14,323 nucleotides of DNA, taken from the NCBI GenBank assembly GCA_904397185.1, contig CAJFOL010000050.1:1-14323 (forward strand). Direction: 5' to 3'. Within the stretch, counting starts at the first letter, position 1, and each line of letters begins with the position of its first letter. Made by a program: the position numbers and the translations under genes. Shown one piece after another: positions 12,978 through 14,323 of the stretch. Origin of the DNA: an uncultured Clostridia bacterium (GTDB lineage: Bacteria; Bacillota; Clostridia; Christensenellales; UBA1242). The notes below the pieces were generated by a model. It ran no database searches and was not told where the DNA came from. It saw only the letters and a program-made list of their open reading frames with translations.

Positions 12978-14323
12978 ATGCTTAAGTTTTATAATTCATT
13001 AACAAGAAAGAAAGAAGAGTTTGTTCCACATGGCAAGGAAGTGAAAATGTATTCATGCGGACCAACCGTTTATAGTTATCCTCATATAGGCAATATGAGG
13101 GCATATCTTTTTATGGATAATATTCGCAGAACACTCAAATATAATGGTTACAAAATTGATGGTGTTATGAATATCACTGATGTTGGACATTTGACCTCAG
13201 ATGCGGACGAAGGCGAAGATAAAATGCTCGTTGCCAGTCAAAGGGAACACAAGTCTCCTTGGGAGATAGCCAAGTTTTATACAGACGTATTTATGAAAGA
13301 CGTAAAATCACTCAATATTGATTTGCCAGAGCATATAGTGCCAGCGACCAGTGTAATCGATGATATTATAGAATTTGTCAAAAGACTTGTAGAACTCGGC
13401 TATGGCTATGAGACCAGCAAGGGGATATACTTTGACATATCAAAATTTGCAGGTTACGGCCAACTAGGAATGGACGTCAATGCAAAAAAGGCGGGAGCGA
13501 GAATAGAAGTTGACGGCGAAAAACGTCATCCAGCAGATTTTGCACTTTGGATAAAGGCACCAAAGGAACATATTATGCAGTGGGCTAGCCCTTGGGGAAT
13601 GGGTTATCCTGGGTGGCACATAGAATGCTCGACCATCGGCAAAAAATATCTAGGCGACTATATAGACATTCATACAGGCGGTGTCGACCATAAGACCATA
13701 CACCATGAAAACGAAATTGCACAGAGCGATGCACTTGTTGGACATAAGGTTGTCCACTTTTGGATGCACCTTGAGTTTTTGCAGATTGACGGCGGGAAGA
13801 TGAGTAAAAGCCAACACAACGTCTTTACATTGCAAGACCTTAAAGATAACGGCTTTGAGCCTGAAGATTTTAGATATTTCTATTTTATGGCTCACTATTC
13901 AAAGCAACAAAATTTCACATATGACTCACTTATGTCGGCGAAAAATTCGCTTAAGAACTTTAAACTTGCAGTAGGTAGCCATAAGAACGGGGATGAAAAG
14001 TTAAGCCAAGAGAAAATAGAGCAGTACAAACAAGAATTTTTAAATGCAATAAACGATGATTTGAATATGCCAGTTGCACTCGCAGTATGCCAAAAACTTT
14101 TAAAAGAGCCTAAGAGCCAAGACGTATATAATTTGATAGTTAAATTCAACGAAGTTTTAGGACTCGACCTCGAGGAGAAAAAACAAGATATCCCTGACGA
14201 AATAAAAAAACTTGCCGAAAAGAGATGGCAGGCAAAACTTGACAAAAACTATGCCGAGGCGGATAGACTCAGGGGAGAACTATCAAACTTAGGCTATACA
14301 ATCAACGACCGAAAAGACGGCTA
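12978..14323 (+). CDS. cysS: Cysteinyl-tRNA synthetase, 3' end beyond window
   Basis: A class I synthetase that charges tRNA-Cys in the cytoplasm. 448 complete codons are present and the frame is open at the window edge; the last two bases are TA, so the next codon could be Tyr or a stop. The HIGH-type motif is PHIGN (35-39) after YSCGPTVY, and the KMSKS motif is intact (274-278, in GGKMSKSQHN). Zinc ligand candidates are C27, C217 in WHIECS, H242 and E246 in HHENE. The segment GGVDHKTIHHENE replaces the common GGIDLIFPHHENE, a variant form. The helical domain follows, with the usual DDLNMPVAL (about 355-363). The start is supported by AAGGAT about eight bases before the ATG. Expected length is about 455-470, so little is missing. 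Confidence 0.95.
   Translation, partial: MLKFYNSLTRKKEEFVPHGKEVKMYSCGPTVYSYPHIGNMRAYLFMDNIRRTLKYNGYKIDGVMNITDVGHLTSDADEGEDKMLVASQREHKSPWEIAKFYTDVFMKDVKSLNIDLPEHIVPATSVIDDIIEFVKRLVELGYGYETSKGIYFDISKFAGYGQLGMDVNAKKAGARIEVDGEKRHPADFALWIKAPKEHIMQWASPWGMGYPGWHIECSTIGKKYLGDYIDIHTGGVDHKTIHHENEIAQSDALVGHKVVHFWMHLEFLQIDGGKMSKSQHNVFTLQDLKDNGFEPEDFRYFYFMAHYSKQQNFTYDSLMSAKNSLKNFKLAVGSHKNGDEKLSQEKIEQYKQEFLNAINDDLNMPVALAVCQKLLKEPKSQDVYNLIVKFNEVLGLDLEEKKQDIPDEIKKLAEKRWQAKLDKNYAEADRLRGELSNLGYTINDRKDG

Noticed and set aside
13650..14245. Minus-strand open frames near the window end
   Set aside because: They are antisense shadows of cysS, whose HIGH and KMSKS motifs establish the plus strand as coding.

Overview
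The window looks like a chromosomal segment of a low-GC, Gram-positive-type bacterium (Bacillota, most likely a Clostridia-like lineage). The evidence is AT-rich DNA, AAGGAG-type ribosome binding sites, sigma-A promoters of the TTGACA/TATAAT kind, a SigH (Spo0H)-type sporulation/transition sigma factor next to rlmB, an encoded-CCA tRNA-Glu, and a recD2-comF pair. TGG is used for Trp and TGA as a stop, so the standard bacterial code fits. No phage structural genes, transposase or CRISPR array are visible.

Layout. (1) Positions 1-4750, minus strand: rlmB and sigH, translationally coupled by an ATGA overlap, then an almost G/C-free 151-base leader and an unusual methionyl-tRNA synthetase-like gene. 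Beyond that lie a small two-membrane-segment protein and an acidic unknown protein, each with its own promoter and terminator. (2) Positions 4840-8733, plus strand: a stand-alone unknown protein, then a three-gene operon. The operon has an Ham1/RdgB-like NTP pyrophosphatase with an extra N-terminal domain, followed by two tandemly duplicated miniature M3-like zinc metallopeptidases. Its promoter is a perfect consensus with a 21-base palindrome just upstream, and it sits so close to the ATG that the mRNA should be leaderless. (3) Positions 8809-9309: tRNA-Glu(UUC) with promoter, leader hairpin and terminator, then about 330 gene-free bases full of hairpins, repeats, an inverted piece of the tRNA T-arm and a flipped copy of the tRNA terminator. 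(4) Positions 9310-12313, minus strand: recD2 and comF as an operon, also with a predicted leaderless start. (5) Positions 12360-14323, plus strand: a divergent MarR-type regulator and cysS, which runs off the window end.

How it fits together. Most genes are housekeeping: two aminoacyl-tRNA synthetases, a 23S rRNA 2'-O-methyltransferase, a tRNA, a DNA helicase and a phosphoribosyltransferase-fold competence protein. In Bacillus-type genomes cysS, rlmB and sigH are close neighbours on one strand. Here rlmB-sigH and cysS lie about 8 kb apart on opposite strands with the unusual operon, tRNA and recD2-comF between them, which suggests rearrangement or insertion. The least understood parts are the pyrophosphatase/peptidase operon and the repeat-rich region after the tRNA.
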